A stretch of 64,000 nt of DNA from Ruminococcus flavefaciens 007c (GCF_000571935.1 NZ_ATAX01000017.1:18485-82484); one strand, 5' to 3'. Positions 15,694 to 25,065 are shown, counted from the first letter of the stretch. Numbers and translations: made by a program. The notes: a model not told the origin generated them from the letters alone.

Positions 15694-18600
15694 TTATATA
15701 TTAAGTGCATTCCGCGTCTGACGATAGATTTCCAGCCGTGACAGCGATTTCGGACTATTATTGGTCTGATTCACTGTGCGGCTGTTGTCGTTATTGTAGT
15801 TGTTCACCACAGTTGTGCCGCCCGCGCCTACCATTGCGCCGGTCACACCGGACATATCCACATTGAAGTCAGAATTCATCGCAATGGCCATAGCGTCCGC
15901 CACACCGGAGATTGCCTTCTCGACATATTTCTTGCTCTTGTTGATACCCTGTGCAAGCCCCTTCATGAAGTCCGGCATCCAGCTTTCAAACTCCGTCAGA
16001 GGTCCCTTATCAGGAACGGAGAAATGCAGATAATCGCTGATCGCTCGTGCCACATCCGCAACAGTGTTGATGAGATTGCCGAGCATATAGTTCAGACCGT
16101 TGATAAGGTTCTGCATGAGGTCGCGTCCCCACGACCATGAACTGTTGACCTTGTCCATGACCGCATCATATACAGCCCTCATTGCATTTGTGACTGCATC
16201 ACGCACGCCGCCAAGCCGATCACCGATACCGTTCCGGATATTATCCCAGATAGACAGCACAGCGTCCTTTACCTGATTCATTGGATTTCTCACGATATCC
16301 GGCATCGCGTTCCATACAGACTGCACCACGGTTCTGATCGCATTCAGCGCAGTATTCACTACATCCTTCGCAGCATTCCATGTTGTAGAGATCATATTTT
16401 TGATGTCAAGCTGTCCGGTATTGATGAGCGTTTTCATTGCTGTCCAGACCGCAGTCACGATCTTTTTGATCCCATCCAGTGCTGCCTCAATAACAGATAC
16501 AGCCGCTTTCCATGTTGTGGTGATGACCTTTTTGATGCTGTCGAGCGCATTTTCAACCACGGAAACAATGGCCTTCCATCCGCCTGTGATACCGATTTTG
16601 ATCTGCGACATGGTCGCATCAATTGCTGTATTCGCATTTGCCCAGACGTTTTTTACAGTATCAAAGACCTGTTCCATGAACCCCTGCACTGCAGTGACAA
16701 CATTGGACAGAGCATTTCTGATAACAGTGCTGATCGTTTCTGCAAGATTGCCTGCAAAGCCATTGATTGCATCGCCAACAACACCAGCGTTCTGGTTGAT
16801 ACCGTCTGCAAGTCCCTGCATGAAGTCAGGCATCCAGCTCTCGAAATCAGCCAGAGGTCCTTCATCCGGTACCGAGAAGTGCAGGAAAGACTTGATCTTA
16901 TCTGCAACGCCCTTTACAGCGTCTGCAACCTTGCCTATACAGTTTTTAATACCGCTGACAATGTTGTTGATGATATCCGCGCCCCACTGAAATGCCTGAG
17001 AGCCGAGATTTTTAATGAAGTTTACTGCCGCATTGAAGCCGTTGACAATCGTATCCTTGATGGCTGTGATCTTTTCGGTGACCGCTGATTTCACACTGTT
17101 CCAGATATTGGAGACAGTGTTTTTTATTGCGTTCATGACTGTGCTGACTGTATTTTTGATGCCGTTCCAGATGTTGGATACCGTAGAGGAAATAGCGTTC
17201 AGGACGCTGCCGACAAATCCGCTGATCGCATTCCATACAGCCGATACGACTGCATGAATCGCATTCAGCGTATTGGTGATGTGATTCTTAATGCTCTCCC
17301 AGATAGAGGAGATCACTGACCAGATTGCATTCAGAATACTGGAGATGAAGCCGGAGATCGCATTCCATACGGTAGAGATCACATTGGAAATGGTATCCAT
17401 TACCGTGCTGACAGTGGTAGAGATCGCATTCCAGATCGTTTCAAAAAATGTCTTGATGCCCTCTAGAACGATTGTCACAACAGCTTTTATCGTCTCCCAT
17501 GTTGTAGTGATCTTTTCGTGAATCCAGTCCATAACACGGGAGATGATCACATGGATCGCTTCAAAAATCGTCTCGAACAGATACCTGAATGCCTCCAGCA
17601 GCGGAGAGATAAAGTCGTAAATGGTCTGCCATACAGTTGTGATAACCGACCAGATCGCATTCAGCACCGTGCTGATCGCTGTATGAATCGCGTTCCAAAC
17701 GACAGTGATAACAGTTTGGATGAGGTTGATTTTCTCTGCGACGCTGTTGTAAATTGCAGTCCAGATACCGACAAAGAAATTCTTGATACCCGTCCAGATA
17801 GTTGTGAAAAAGTTCTTGATCGCATTGAGGACTGTGCTTACGAAGTTCTTTATACCGTTCCAGATGTTCACAAAGAAGTTCTTGATGCTCGTCCAGACGC
17901 CTACCCAGAAGTCCTTTACTTCACCAAGATCTGTACCGAAAATACCGCAGAGCATATTCAGCGCATTTTTCAGCGTATCCTTGATGAAATTCCATACCGC
18001 TACGAAAATACCCTTAATACCGTTCCATACCTTATCCCAGTCTCCCGTGAAGATGCCGACGAAAACATCCAGAACACTCAGGATGATGTCTGTCACGGCC
18101 TTGAAGATATTCGCGATCTGCTGGAACTGCCCCTCAAAGATCGGTTTCAGGAACTTGCAGAGACCGTCCCATACAGCCTTGATGATCTCGGTGATGTTTT
18201 TGAAATCGAAGCCCAGCGCATTGATACGGTCAACGATACCCTGACAGAAGCCGGAAAAGATACTTTTGATCTGTTCCCAGATCGCAGTGATCTTGTTTCG
18301 GAAGTCCTCATTTGTTTTCCATAGATGCACAAAAGCCGCTACCAGAGCGGCGATGACCGCAATGACAGCGACTACGGGTGCGGATATACCGCCGATAGCT
18401 GCGCCGAAGGATGAAAATGCTGCTTTTGCGCCTGCGATCATGGAAGGCAGGTTTGCTACAAGCTGCATCAGCTTGCCGACACCGACCATTGTTTTGCCGA
18501 TGACGAGAAGCAGCGGCCCCAGTGCCGCCGCCACAAGAGCGATTTTCACGATAGTCTCCTTCGTTGCCGGAGACATCGCATTGAATTTATCAATAAGTCC

Positions 18601-20571
18601 CTGAATACGGGTAACAATAGACCTGATTGCAGGCATCAGGATCTCACCGAAGCTGATTGCAAGCTCCTGCAACTGAGATTTCAGGATGGTCATCTGTCCG
18701 GCAAGGTTGTCCTGCATGGTGTCTGCCATGCCCTTCGCAGAACCTTCACAGCCGTAAATGGCAGTAGAGAGCTTGTTATAGTCCTCCTCACTGGCATTGA
18801 TGATCGCAAGCATACCCGCCATATTCTGCTTACCGAAGATAGCGGCAGCCGCCTGCATCTGCTCTGCCTGTGCAAGGCCCTCTGTTGTTGTTGACAGTTC
18901 TGCAACAATATCATCGAAATCACGGGCATTTCCCTCGGCGTCTGTCAATTCCACATTGACCTTGCCCATTTTCTCGCGGAGCATACCCATGATATCTCCG
19001 AGCGAACGCATATTGCCGTCTGCATCGGTCATGAGTGTATTTGCCCCGGCGATCTCTTTGGAGACACCTTCCTGTTCTTTTGCAAGTGCCTCCTGCGCAC
19101 GGGCAAGTTTCAGCTGTGCTTTTTCGTAGTTATTGCTTGCAAGCTGTGCCTGCGAACTGCCCTCGCCGTACTTGCTGATCGCATCGTTCAGTTTGATCTG
19201 TGCATTGTCAAGGGAGATAGTCGCATCCTCTACAGCCTGTTCAGCTTTCTCAACCTTTGCAAAGTCGATTTTCTGAATGGTCTCAGTGCTGATAAAGCCG
19301 AGCTGCTGCATTGCTGCCGCCTGCTGTTTGGTCGGTTTTGTGAGGTTTACAAGTGCGTTTTTCAAGCTGTTACCGGCCTGAGAGCCTTTGATACCTGAAT
19401 TAGCCATGAGTCCGAGAGCAATAGATAAGTCCTCCGCACTCGCTCCCATTGAACCGGCAATCGGAGCAACATATTTGAAGGATTCGCCCATGAGAGACAC
19501 ATTCGTGTTGGCGTTACTCGATGCTGCCGCGAGGATATCTGCGAAGTGCGCAGAATCATCCGCGCTCATACCAAGAGCCGTCAGAGCGTCCGTAACAATA
19601 TCCGATGTCGTTGCAAGGTCTTCACCGGAAGCTGCAGCGAGGTTCATAATACCCTCGACACCGTTCAGCATATCCTCGGTTTTCCAGCCCGCCATTGCCA
19701 TATAGTTCATGGCATCAGCGGCTTCCGATGCTGAGAATTTCGTCTGACTGCCCATCTCCCGGGCCTTATCTCTCAGTGCCTGAAGATCCTCACCGGTCGC
19801 ACCGGATACAGCGGAGACCTTGCTCATGGATGCATCAAAATCCGCTGTAGTTTTTACAGCGGCAGTTCCGAGTCCGAGGATCGGTACAGTCACATATTTT
19901 GTCAGGTTCGTACCGACCGTTGCGATCTTGTCGCCGACCTTTTCAATAGATGCTCCCGCTTCACCGATTTTTACAAGTGCCGTCTGAGAATTTGCAGCTT
20001 CCTGCTGCAGATTTCGCAGTTCCTGTTCCGTATCGACAATTTCACGCTGAAGGGCGTCGTACTGCTCAGGCGGAATCGGATGTCCGAATTCATCGGAGAC
20101 ATCCTTTGCCTGCTGTTTCAAGCCGTTCAGCTCATCGGTGGTCTGCTTGATCTCACTTTGCAGGGCATCATATTTCTCCTGCGAAATTTCACCGCGGGAA
20201 AGCTGTTCATCGGCGATGCGGCTCTGCTCCTTCAGTTCCCGGAGCTTTGTCTCAGTCTCACCGATCTTCTGCTTGATAGGGTCGTATTTTGCCTTCCACG
20301 CATCGTAATTGTCTTTGGTTTTGGCAGCCTGTTCGCTGGCTTTTTTCAGTGTTTCGAGCTTGTCACTGGTCGATGATACGGCATCGGCAAGCAATCGCTG
20401 TTTCTGCGACAGCAGTTCCGTATTGGTAGGGTCGAGCTTCAGCAGCTTTTCGACATCCTTGAGCTGTGTCTGCGTGTTTTTGATATTCTTATTGACACCT
20501 TCAAGGGCTTTGCTGAGTTTCGTGGTATCGCCGCCGATCTCAACGGTGATGCCCTTGATTCTGTTTGCCAT
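15694..20571 (-). CDS. Phage tail tape measure protein, TP901 type (1625 aa)
   Basis: It starts at ATG 20571 with AGGTGAT upstream. Residues ~1-190 are coiled coil (KALEGVNKNIKNTQTQLKDV...). Residues ~220-430 are the TP901 tape-measure core (KFSASEAADAMNYMAMAGWK, then GESFKYVAPIAGSMG). A hydrophobic patch follows at ~680-740 (IALVAAALGPLLLVIG and AAIGGISAPVVAVIAVIAAL). Residues ~860-1200 are a long run of tryptophan-spaced repeats (WNAI/WNGIKNxVSTVLNAI). A cassette with SVPDxGPLxxFESWMPDFM occurs twice (~1230 and ~1515). No lytic domain is visible. It sets tail length; at ~1.5 angstrom per residue it implies a long tail near 240 nm. Confidence 0.95.
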   Translation of the reverse strand: MANRIKGITVEIGGDTTKLSKALEGVNKNIKNTQTQLKDVEKLLKLDPTNTELLSQKQRLLADAVSSTSDKLETLKKASEQAAKTKDNYDAWKAKYDPIKQKIGETETKLRELKEQSRIADEQLSRGEISQEKYDALQSEIKQTTDELNGLKQQAKDVSDEFGHPIPPEQYDALQREIVDTEQELRNLQQEAANSQTALVKIGEAGASIEKVGDKIATVGTNLTKYVTVPILGLGTAAVKTTADFDASMSKVSAVSGATGEDLQALRDKAREMGSQTKFSASEAADAMNYMAMAGWKTEDMLNGVEGIMNLAAASGEDLATTSDIVTDALTALGMSADDSAHFADILAAASSNANTNVSLMGESFKYVAPIAGSMGASAEDLSIALGLMANSGIKGSQAGNSLKNALVNLTKPTKQQAAAMQQLGFISTETIQKIDFAKVEKAEQAVEDATISLDNAQIKLNDAISKYGEGSSQAQLASNNYEKAQLKLARAQEALAKEQEGVSKEIAGANTLMTDADGNMRSLGDIMGMLREKMGKVNVELTDAEGNARDFDDIVAELSTTTEGLAQAEQMQAAAAIFGKQNMAGMLAIINASEEDYNKLSTAIYGCEGSAKGMADTMQDNLAGQMTILKSQLQELAISFGEILMPAIRSIVTRIQGLIDKFNAMSPATKETIVKIALVAAALGPLLLVIGKTMVGVGKLMQLVANLPSMIAGAKAAFSSFGAAIGGISAPVVAVIAVIAALVAAFVHLWKTNEDFRNKITAIWEQIKSIFSGFCQGIVDRINALGFDFKNITEIIKAVWDGLCKFLKPIFEGQFQQIANIFKAVTDIILSVLDVFVGIFTGDWDKVWNGIKGIFVAVWNFIKDTLKNALNMLCGIFGTDLGEVKDFWVGVWTSIKNFFVNIWNGIKNFVSTVLNAIKNFFTTIWTGIKNFFVGIWTAIYNSVAEKINLIQTVITVVWNAIHTAISTVLNAIWSVITTVWQTIYDFISPLLEAFRYLFETIFEAIHVIISRVMDWIHEKITTTWETIKAVVTIVLEGIKTFFETIWNAISTTVSTVMDTISNVISTVWNAISGFISSILNAIWSVISSIWESIKNHITNTLNAIHAVVSAVWNAISGFVGSVLNAISSTVSNIWNGIKNTVSTVMNAIKNTVSNIWNSVKSAVTEKITAIKDTIVNGFNAAVNFIKNLGSQAFQWGADIINNIVSGIKNCIGKVADAVKGVADKIKSFLHFSVPDEGPLADFESWMPDFMQGLADGINQNAGVVGDAINGFAGNLAETISTVIRNALSNVVTAVQGFMEQVFDTVKNVWANANTAIDATMSQIKIGITGGWKAIVSVVENALDSIKKVITTTWKAAVSVIEAALDGIKKIVTAVWTAMKTLINTGQLDIKNMISTTWNAAKDVVNTALNAIRTVVQSVWNAMPDIVRNPMNQVKDAVLSIWDNIRNGIGDRLGGVRDAVTNAMRAVYDAVMDKVNSSWSWGRDLMQNLINGLNYMLGNLINTVADVARAISDYLHFSVPDKGPLTEFESWMPDFMKGLAQGINKSKKYVEKAISGVADAMAIAMNSDFNVDMSGVTGAMVGAGGTTVVNNYNNDNSRTVNQTNNSPKSLSRLEIYRQTRNALNI

Positions 20572-20622
20572 GCGGATCACCTGCCTTTCGCATGGGTATA
20601 TTCAAGCATTAAAAATGTGCTG

Positions 20623-21276
20623 TTATTGTTTCATCAGCCTGAATGTTTCTGACAGGCTTTTGTGTTTCAGCTTCCTCGGCTCAAACCCGATCACATCGAA
20701 AAACAGGTGCATAACAGCACCGCCGAAAAATACAGAAATGAGTGTACCAATACCAACCGAGCCGCCGAGTAACCACCCAGCAAATGTGATAACTGCCCAC
20801 AGTAGTATCTCAACCACCCCGATCGGTATCTTCGGCATTCGTTTCCCGATAGCAATCAGCAGCCCGTCCTTCGGACCACAGCCCTGTTCTGCTGACATAT
20901 ACAGATACATTCCGAGTGAGATAAACAGAAATCCGAACAGCATCAGTACGATACCCAGCCAAATGCTGTGATTCTCAGGATATGGGGAATAATCGTTCAA
21001 TAGCTGTGTCAGGTTCCCGGTTATAACAGCATCCAGTATTGTCGCAGACCCGATACGCTCCAAGAAAAGAAGCTGTATCAGAACCGCAGTCACAGAGATC
21101 AGCACCATAGAACTGCCGTAGTTCAGCGGTGTATGCTGTGCGATACCCATGCCGAGGCAGTCCCAAGGTGCCAGACCAATGTTTGCGGCTATCGTCAGAT
21201 GCACACCGAAGGAGTAAACGGCAAGCCCGAATAAGATCCGCAGCCAGCCGGAAACGATGTGCTTTTTAGAAGGCAT
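20623..21276 (-). CDS. YczE/YyaS/YitT-like integral membrane protein (217 aa)
   Basis: Start taken at ATG 21276 (MPSKKHIVSGWLRILFGLAV...). About five to six hydrophobic helices are visible (ILFGLAVYSFGVHLTIAANI, VLISVTAVLIQLLFLE, LGIVLMLFGFLFISLGMYLY, VVEILLWAVITFAGWLLGG). GLAPWDCLGMGIA and GCGPKDGLLIAIG are hallmarks of the YczE family. Its transport or regulatory role is unknown even in Bacillus. The start codon lies 8 bases before the end of the tail chaperone frame, so it is translated from the tail operon. A host-type membrane protein here, between chaperones and tape measure, is unusual. Confidence 0.85.
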   Translation of the reverse strand: MPSKKHIVSGWLRILFGLAVYSFGVHLTIAANIGLAPWDCLGMGIAQHTPLNYGSSMVLISVTAVLIQLLFLERIGSATILDAVITGNLTQLLNDYSPYPENHSIWLGIVLMLFGFLFISLGMYLYMSAEQGCGPKDGLLIAIGKRMPKIPIGVVEILLWAVITFAGWLLGGSVGIGTLISVFFGGAVMHLFFDVIGFEPRKLKHKSLSETFRLMKQ

Positions 21277-21430
21277 CGAAGTTTTCCTGCGTTGCCTTGA
21301 TCGGGTAATCATAATCGTCATTATCCTTTTCAATGAACATTTCGTTGACCATCCCGATAGTGAGCAGATCAAGGTCGGAAAGACTCAGCCCGATCTGCAC
21401 ACATCGGAGAAGGAACAGCGGCGTTGTCAT
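21266..21430 (-). CDS. Tail assembly chaperone gpT-like part (54 aa or frameshift extension)
   Basis: A short frame starting MTTPLFLLRCVQIGLSLSDL and ending in ATQENFDAF. The pattern LFLLRC-x-Q-x-GLS-x-x-DLDLLTIGMV is conserved downstream of the gpG-like chaperone in clostridial siphophages. Its ATG overlaps the gpG-like stop (ATGA). The frame is also open back to an A8 run inside the upstream gene, so a -1 slip would fuse the two proteins, as gpG/gpGT do in lambda. It escapes length-filtered gene finding. Confidence 0.75.
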   Translation of the reverse strand: MTTPLFLLRCVQIGLSLSDLDLLTIGMVNEMFIEKDNDDYDYPIKATQENFDAF

Positions 21431-21807
21431 CTCGCGGTCAACTGGGCGAGACTTTTTTTTGACTCTGCCTGCGTCTCCAGATTCACGCCCCAGAGTTCAA
21501 AGAGCTGCGGCAGCACTTCGTAGATTGAGAAGGTGTTGAACTGCTCCAACCACTCATCCGGGCTGTCCGGAACGCCCTCCGGGTCAGCGTGCTTTGCCAT
21601 AGTCCAGGCGATATTCTCGAACACCTCAAGGCTCTCGATACCGAGACCGGAATTCTCCTCATCGCTCTCGTCAACCGAATCCTTCAGCGCAGAGAAATCC
21701 TTGAAGATGTCCTTGCGGAACTTTGCACGGTAAAGGCGAGGCAGTGTAGCACTCGCCTTGAAAGGAACCTCGATGCCGTCAACAGTAATTGTTTTTCTGA
21801 TAGCCAT
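21427..21807 (-). CDS. Tail assembly chaperone gpG-like (126 aa)
   Basis: MAIRKTITVDGIEVPFKASATLPRLYRAKFRKDIFKD is the usual start of this family. A central acidic stretch (VDESDEENSG) and a helical second half (WTMAKHADPEGVPDSPDEWL...) follow. It keeps tape measure protein soluble and recruits tail tube subunits. It sits directly after the major tail protein, as expected. A frameshift site near its 3' end links it to the gpT-like frame. Confidence 0.88.
   Translation of the reverse strand: MAIRKTITVDGIEVPFKASATLPRLYRAKFRKDIFKDFSALKDSVDESDEENSGLGIESLEVFENIAWTMAKHADPEGVPDSPDEWLEQFNTFSIYEVLPQLFELWGVNLETQAESKKSLAQLTAR
21453..21460 (-). promoter_or_regulatory. Slippery A8 run for programmed -1 frameshifting
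   Basis: The gpG-like frame reads TCA AAA AAA AGT. Slipping back one base on A-AAA-AAA gives AAG TCT CGC CCA GTT GAC CGC GAG, which leads in frame into the gpT-like ATG. It lies 9 codons before the gpG-like stop. Confidence 0.65.
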
Positions 21808-21822
21808 ATACTTTCCTCCGAA

Positions 21823-22473
21823 TCAGTCAGTAGTAGTGGATGCGGCTGTGCTGCCGCCCTTTGTGGTACTTGCGGAACGTGTATTGGTGCTGTTGTTGGT
21901 AGTAGCCGCTGTCGGGATATAGACGGTGTTGTACCAGTTGTTGTAGGTGGTCTCATCTGTGCTTTCACAGGTCTTGGACTTTACCAGACCGGAAGGCAGC
22001 GCAGAAGCCTTCAGCGACAGTGTCTCTGTCTTGACTTCCTTGCTCTCCTCAGTGGTCTGACCTTCAGTTGCAGGACGGGATGCAGAGCAGCAGTACAGCA
22101 CATGACGAATGTGATTTTTGTCTCCGTCAAACTCGAACAGGAGTGCGAACTGCGATGTCTCCGCATCGTTGCGCTCCACGAGAACGCCCTTGCTGTCGAG
22201 CTGTTCGCCGAGGATATCGGTTGCGAAATCGGTGGTGATGAGCGCGATTTCGAGGTCACCCTCATAGCCTGCGTTGTTGTTGATAACGTAGTAAACGGTG
22301 TTGTCGGCGTAGAAATTGTCGTTCTCGCCGTTTGCGTCAATGCTCAGCGAGACTGCACCGGGCAGACGGACAGGCGTTGCAAATGTCGGCACACCGTCAT
22401 CGCTCCACGCTGTGATCTTTGCCCAGTGAACCTTGTTCAGACCGAACTTGACCTTGTTTTTCTTCAGAGCCAT
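21823..22473 (-). CDS. Major tail (tube) protein, phi13 family (216 aa)
   Basis: Start taken at ATG 22473, spaced properly after TGGAGG. MALKKNKVKFGLNKVHWAKI, then PVRLPGAVSLSIDANGENDNFYADN and YEGDLEIALI, are typical of the phi13/HK97-gpV-type tube protein. The last ~45 residues are Ser/Thr/Asn/Ala-rich (TTNNSTNTRSASTTKGGS), a flexible surface extension probably exposed on the tail and a likely glycosylation or antigenic region. It polymerises around the tape measure. Confidence 0.9.
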   Translation of the reverse strand: MALKKNKVKFGLNKVHWAKITAWSDDGVPTFATPVRLPGAVSLSIDANGENDNFYADNTVYYVINNNAGYEGDLEIALITTDFATDILGEQLDSKGVLVERNDAETSQFALLFEFDGDKNHIRHVLYCCSASRPATEGQTTEESKEVKTETLSLKASALPSGLVKSKTCESTDETTYNNWYNTVYIPTAATTNNSTNTRSASTTKGGSTAASTTTD

Positions 22474-22475
22474 AT

Positions 22476-22793
22476 TCATACCTCCAATGTGTACAGGACC
22501 TCATAGAGCCGTTCGCTCTCGATCCATGTTTCAGATTTTGTATAATAAATATTGTGCTGATGCAGTACTTCCTCTACACGCTCCTCCGCATCCGGGGATT
22601 TTTCATCGGTGTACAGTTCAATATGCAGCCGCTTGAAGCTGACATACATCAGATTATCCGCACTGAATGTATTTTCACCGGGAGACAGAAACAGCGTGAA
22701 CGGAGGATCTGGGCTTTCACCCTCTGCGAAATGATGATACGCAAAGGGCAGCCCGATCTCCTGCATCATCTCGGAAATTTCTTCGTAGGTCAC
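22476..22793 (-). CDS. Tail completion/terminator-like protein (105 aa)
   Basis: MTYEEISEMMQEIGLPFAYHHF...PPFTLFLSPGENTFSADN, ending ESERLYEVLYTLEV, is a conserved small protein of clostridial siphophages always placed between the gp10-like protein and the major tail protein. Position and size suggest the tail terminator that caps the tube and joins the head. Function is inferred from order. Confidence 0.75.
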   Translation of the reverse strand: MTYEEISEMMQEIGLPFAYHHFAEGESPDPPFTLFLSPGENTFSADNLMYVSFKRLHIELYTDEKSPDAEERVEEVLHQHNIYYTKSETWIESERLYEVLYTLEV

Positions 22794-23158
22794 GATAACT
22801 CCTTTTTAATGAGCGTTTCGAGCATATCCGCACCGTTTGCTTCGGCAGGAGCGATATGCGGGATAGCCGCCACACGTCCGCCGCCGCGCTTTGCATGACC
22901 GTGTTCGAGGAGATGTGCGATCTGATAGCGGTCTTTGCTGTGGACGGTCATTTCCAGTGTGTGGCTGTTTTCCTTCGTTTTCTTCGCTGTCCAGCTTCGC
23001 TTGTAGCGCCCGGACTTCACAGGGGCGTTGGCAGAGATCTCGTTTTTGACCGCTGTTGCCGTTTTTCTCACAGCGCGTTTCATGCCCGCATCTGCAAGCT
23101 CCGCATATTCCGTCAGTCCCTTCATGACCTCCGATGCCAGATCGTCAATAGATGTCAT
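22790..23158 (-). CDS. HK97 gp10-family head-tail protein (122 aa)
   Basis: Start taken at ATG 23158 after AGGTGCG. A basic central segment NAPVKSGRYKRSWTAKK followed by HLLEHGHAKRGGGRVAAIPHIAP is the HK97_gp10_like signature. It takes part in head-tail joining. It overlaps both neighbours by a few bases, in line with the compact morphogenesis operon. Confidence 0.9.
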   Translation of the reverse strand: MTSIDDLASEVMKGLTEYAELADAGMKRAVRKTATAVKNEISANAPVKSGRYKRSWTAKKTKENSHTLEMTVHSKDRYQIAHLLEHGHAKRGGGRVAAIPHIAPAEANGADMLETLIKKELS

Positions 23159-23510
23159 CCTTCGCACCTGCCTTTCTGGATTCGCAGATCAGCTTCATAT
23201 AGTCCTGCGTCTGATAATTCGGCACAATGCCCTTGATGTCATAGTCAATACCTTCAAAGCGGATGCGGTATACGGTAGAAGCCATCTTTTTTGTCTGCGG
23301 GGTCTGACGGATAATGACCTCCAGCTTTTGTATCTCTCTGGTCACTCCGGTATTTGTTTCCTCAGCTGCACCGCCCACGGTATTGGATACCGTCACGGAA
23401 GCCCAGAGGGAGAACACCTCCTCCCACCGGGCTTTGTGATTTCCGATCGCATCTTTTTTGACATGATTTTCGAGGACGGCGATCCGCTGATTCAGTTTTC
23501 CAATCTCCAT
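23145..23510 (-). CDS. Head closure protein, SPP1 gp16-like (121 aa)
   Basis: MEIGKLNQRIAVLENHVKKD...W..VFSLWASV, then IRQTPQTKKMASTVYRIRFEGIDYDIKGI, matches phage head closure/head-tail adaptor proteins: a beta-barrel protein that plugs the portal channel. One-base overlap with the gp6-like connector. Confidence 0.88.
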   Translation of the reverse strand: MEIGKLNQRIAVLENHVKKDAIGNHKARWEEVFSLWASVTVSNTVGGAAEETNTGVTREIQKLEVIIRQTPQTKKMASTVYRIRFEGIDYDIKGIVPNYQTQDYMKLICESRKAGAKDDIY

Positions 23511-23788
23511 CAGACCACGCCCTCTCTTTGTGCGAATAATAGCGCCCTGAGTGTCAGTGTCAGTGCATGATAATCTGCAGTATTGCGGTTTTCATAGAGG
23601 TAAGATACAGTATACAGCATAGCCTGCCGGGAGGTTTCCTCATTTTCCGCTAACTGTTTTTCGGTCATGCGTCCCACATCCATCACGAGCCGCTGCGCCG
23701 TATCGATCAGAGTGAGGATGAGCTTGTCATCCTCACAGTGGTCAACACGGAGGTAGTTTTTTGTTTCAGGCAGTGAGATCAGATTCAC
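23510..23788 (-). CDS. Head-tail connector, gp6-like (92 aa)
   Basis: MNLISLPETKNYLRVDHCEDDKLILTLIDTAQRLV is the usual N-terminus of the HK97 gp6/SPP1 gp15 connector family, a small helical protein forming the ring below the portal. It lies directly after the capsid gene, as in HK97-like phages. Confidence 0.9.
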   Translation of the reverse strand: MNLISLPETKNYLRVDHCEDDKLILTLIDTAQRLVMDVGRMTEKQLAENEETSRQAMLYTVSYLYENRNTADYHALTLTLRALLFAQREGVV

Positions 23789-23808
23789 TTATCTGCCCTC
23801 CGTTCTTA

Positions 23809-25065
23809 TCAGCCGTTGCCGCCGGTATTACCGCCGGTTGTACCGCCGCCGGTGGTGTTGGACTTCGTACCTGCCATCTTCAGCACCTTCACGGACTCCG
23901 GCAGGATCAGACGACCGTCCACACGCTGTGTGGTAAGGAAGCCGACCTGATCGGTGCGGGCATACAGCTCGTTCAGACGGCGGAAGGTGCGGTTCTGACG
24001 GTCTGCCACCCAGTAATTCTTCATGTCACCGAAGAGAAGCACACGCTCGCCCTTGGCGATACCGGGCATGAAAGAGCTGGTGCGGATCGGTCTGCCGAGC
24101 AGAGTGTCCGGCTTTGCGATGTCGAGGGACGGCTTCCAGAGGTAGTTGTCGTTCTTGTCCTTCAGCTTCATGAGCTGAAGCAGGATTGTCTCATTGCAGA
24201 CGAACTGTGCGTTTCTGCGGTAGGGAGACTTCAGGCTGTAGTAGAGATCAAAGATCTCATCGAAGGTGATCGCTGTCTGCGAAGCGGCAGTCACGCCAAG
24301 CTCTGCACCGCCGGTCTCATCGAGGATACCGAGGGGCTTCTTGTCGCCGTCACCGGTGAAGAATGCACGCTCCTCGGCATTGCCCATTGCAACACCGAAA
24401 CGTGCAGCGATATACGATGCGAGGTCAAAGGCGGAGTCGTGCAGAAGCTCGTTGCTGATCTTGATCATCGTGCCGAGCTTGTATGCGGAGAGGGTCGTCT
24501 GACCGAAACGTGTATCGGTCTCCGGGATCTCCTCACCCTCATCGATCCACTGTGCCTCCATCGTATCGTTCGCAATCGGGATCTTACGGGTGCCGGAATT
24601 GGTCTTGATGACCGTTGCCATCTGACGGAAGATGTTGTTCTCTTCCAGTGCCTGAATCAGTCTGCGCTCGAACTCGTCCGGCACAGTGTAGCCGCCCTCG
24701 GTGTCCTCACCGACAGAGAGTGCGTTGCGGACTGCAAGCTGATCGCCCTTGTTGCGGATCATATCCCAGAAGGCAGACTTGTACTCGTCAGTCGCGGTCG
24801 GGTTGGTGGGCGGCGTATTCTTTGTGCAGGGAGCGTTGGTGACGGGCTTGGAGGTCGGTGCGGAAAGTGCCGCATCGAGGGCTGCCTGCTGCTCAAGGCG
24901 CTCGATCTCTGCGCCCAGCGCCTGCACCTCACCGGCCATTTTGTTGTACTGCTCCACTGCGGAAGCCTCCACGAGACCGTTCTCACCACGGTGCTTTTCG
25001 AGGAATGCCTTTGTCTGCTCCCACAGGGTATTACGCTTGCTGCGAAGTTCCATGATCTTGCTCAT
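23809..25065 (-). CDS. Major capsid protein, HK97 family (418 aa)
   Basis: Start chosen at ATG 25065 (MSKIMELRSKRNTLWEQTKA). The N-terminal ~100 residues are a coiled-coil delta/scaffold domain that is normally cut away. The HK97 fold begins near DEYKSAFWDMIRNKGDQLAV. Motifs: GGYTVPDEFERRLIQ, FRQMATVI and RLDQ-like VDGRLILPESVKVLKM. The C-terminal tail is a Gly/Thr/Asn-rich extension (NTTGGGTTGGNTGGNG) that may be exposed. The prohead protease gene lies immediately upstream in transcription. Confidence 0.95.
   Translation of the reverse strand: MSKIMELRSKRNTLWEQTKAFLEKHRGENGLVEASAVEQYNKMAGEVQALGAEIERLEQQAALDAALSAPTSKPVTNAPCTKNTPPTNPTATDEYKSAFWDMIRNKGDQLAVRNALSVGEDTEGGYTVPDEFERRLIQALEENNIFRQMATVIKTNSGTRKIPIANDTMEAQWIDEGEEIPETDTRFGQTTLSAYKLGTMIKISNELLHDSAFDLASYIAARFGVAMGNAEERAFFTGDGDKKPLGILDETGGAELGVTAASQTAITFDEIFDLYYSLKSPYRRNAQFVCNETILLQLMKLKDKNDNYLWKPSLDIAKPDTLLGRPIRTSSFMPGIAKGERVLLFGDMKNYWVADRQNRTFRRLNELYARTDQVGFLTTQRVDGRLILPESVKVLKMAGTKSNTTGGGTTGGNTGGNG

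Noticed and set aside
16400..18324. Several long + strand frames across the tape measure gene
   Set aside because: They mirror the repetitive tape measure coding sequence; no promoter or ribosome site.
15694..20571. Regular repeats that could look like a CRISPR array or tandem satellite
   Set aside because: They are in-frame codons of tape measure amphipathic repeats; no constant repeat with variable spacers. No CRISPR array found anywhere.
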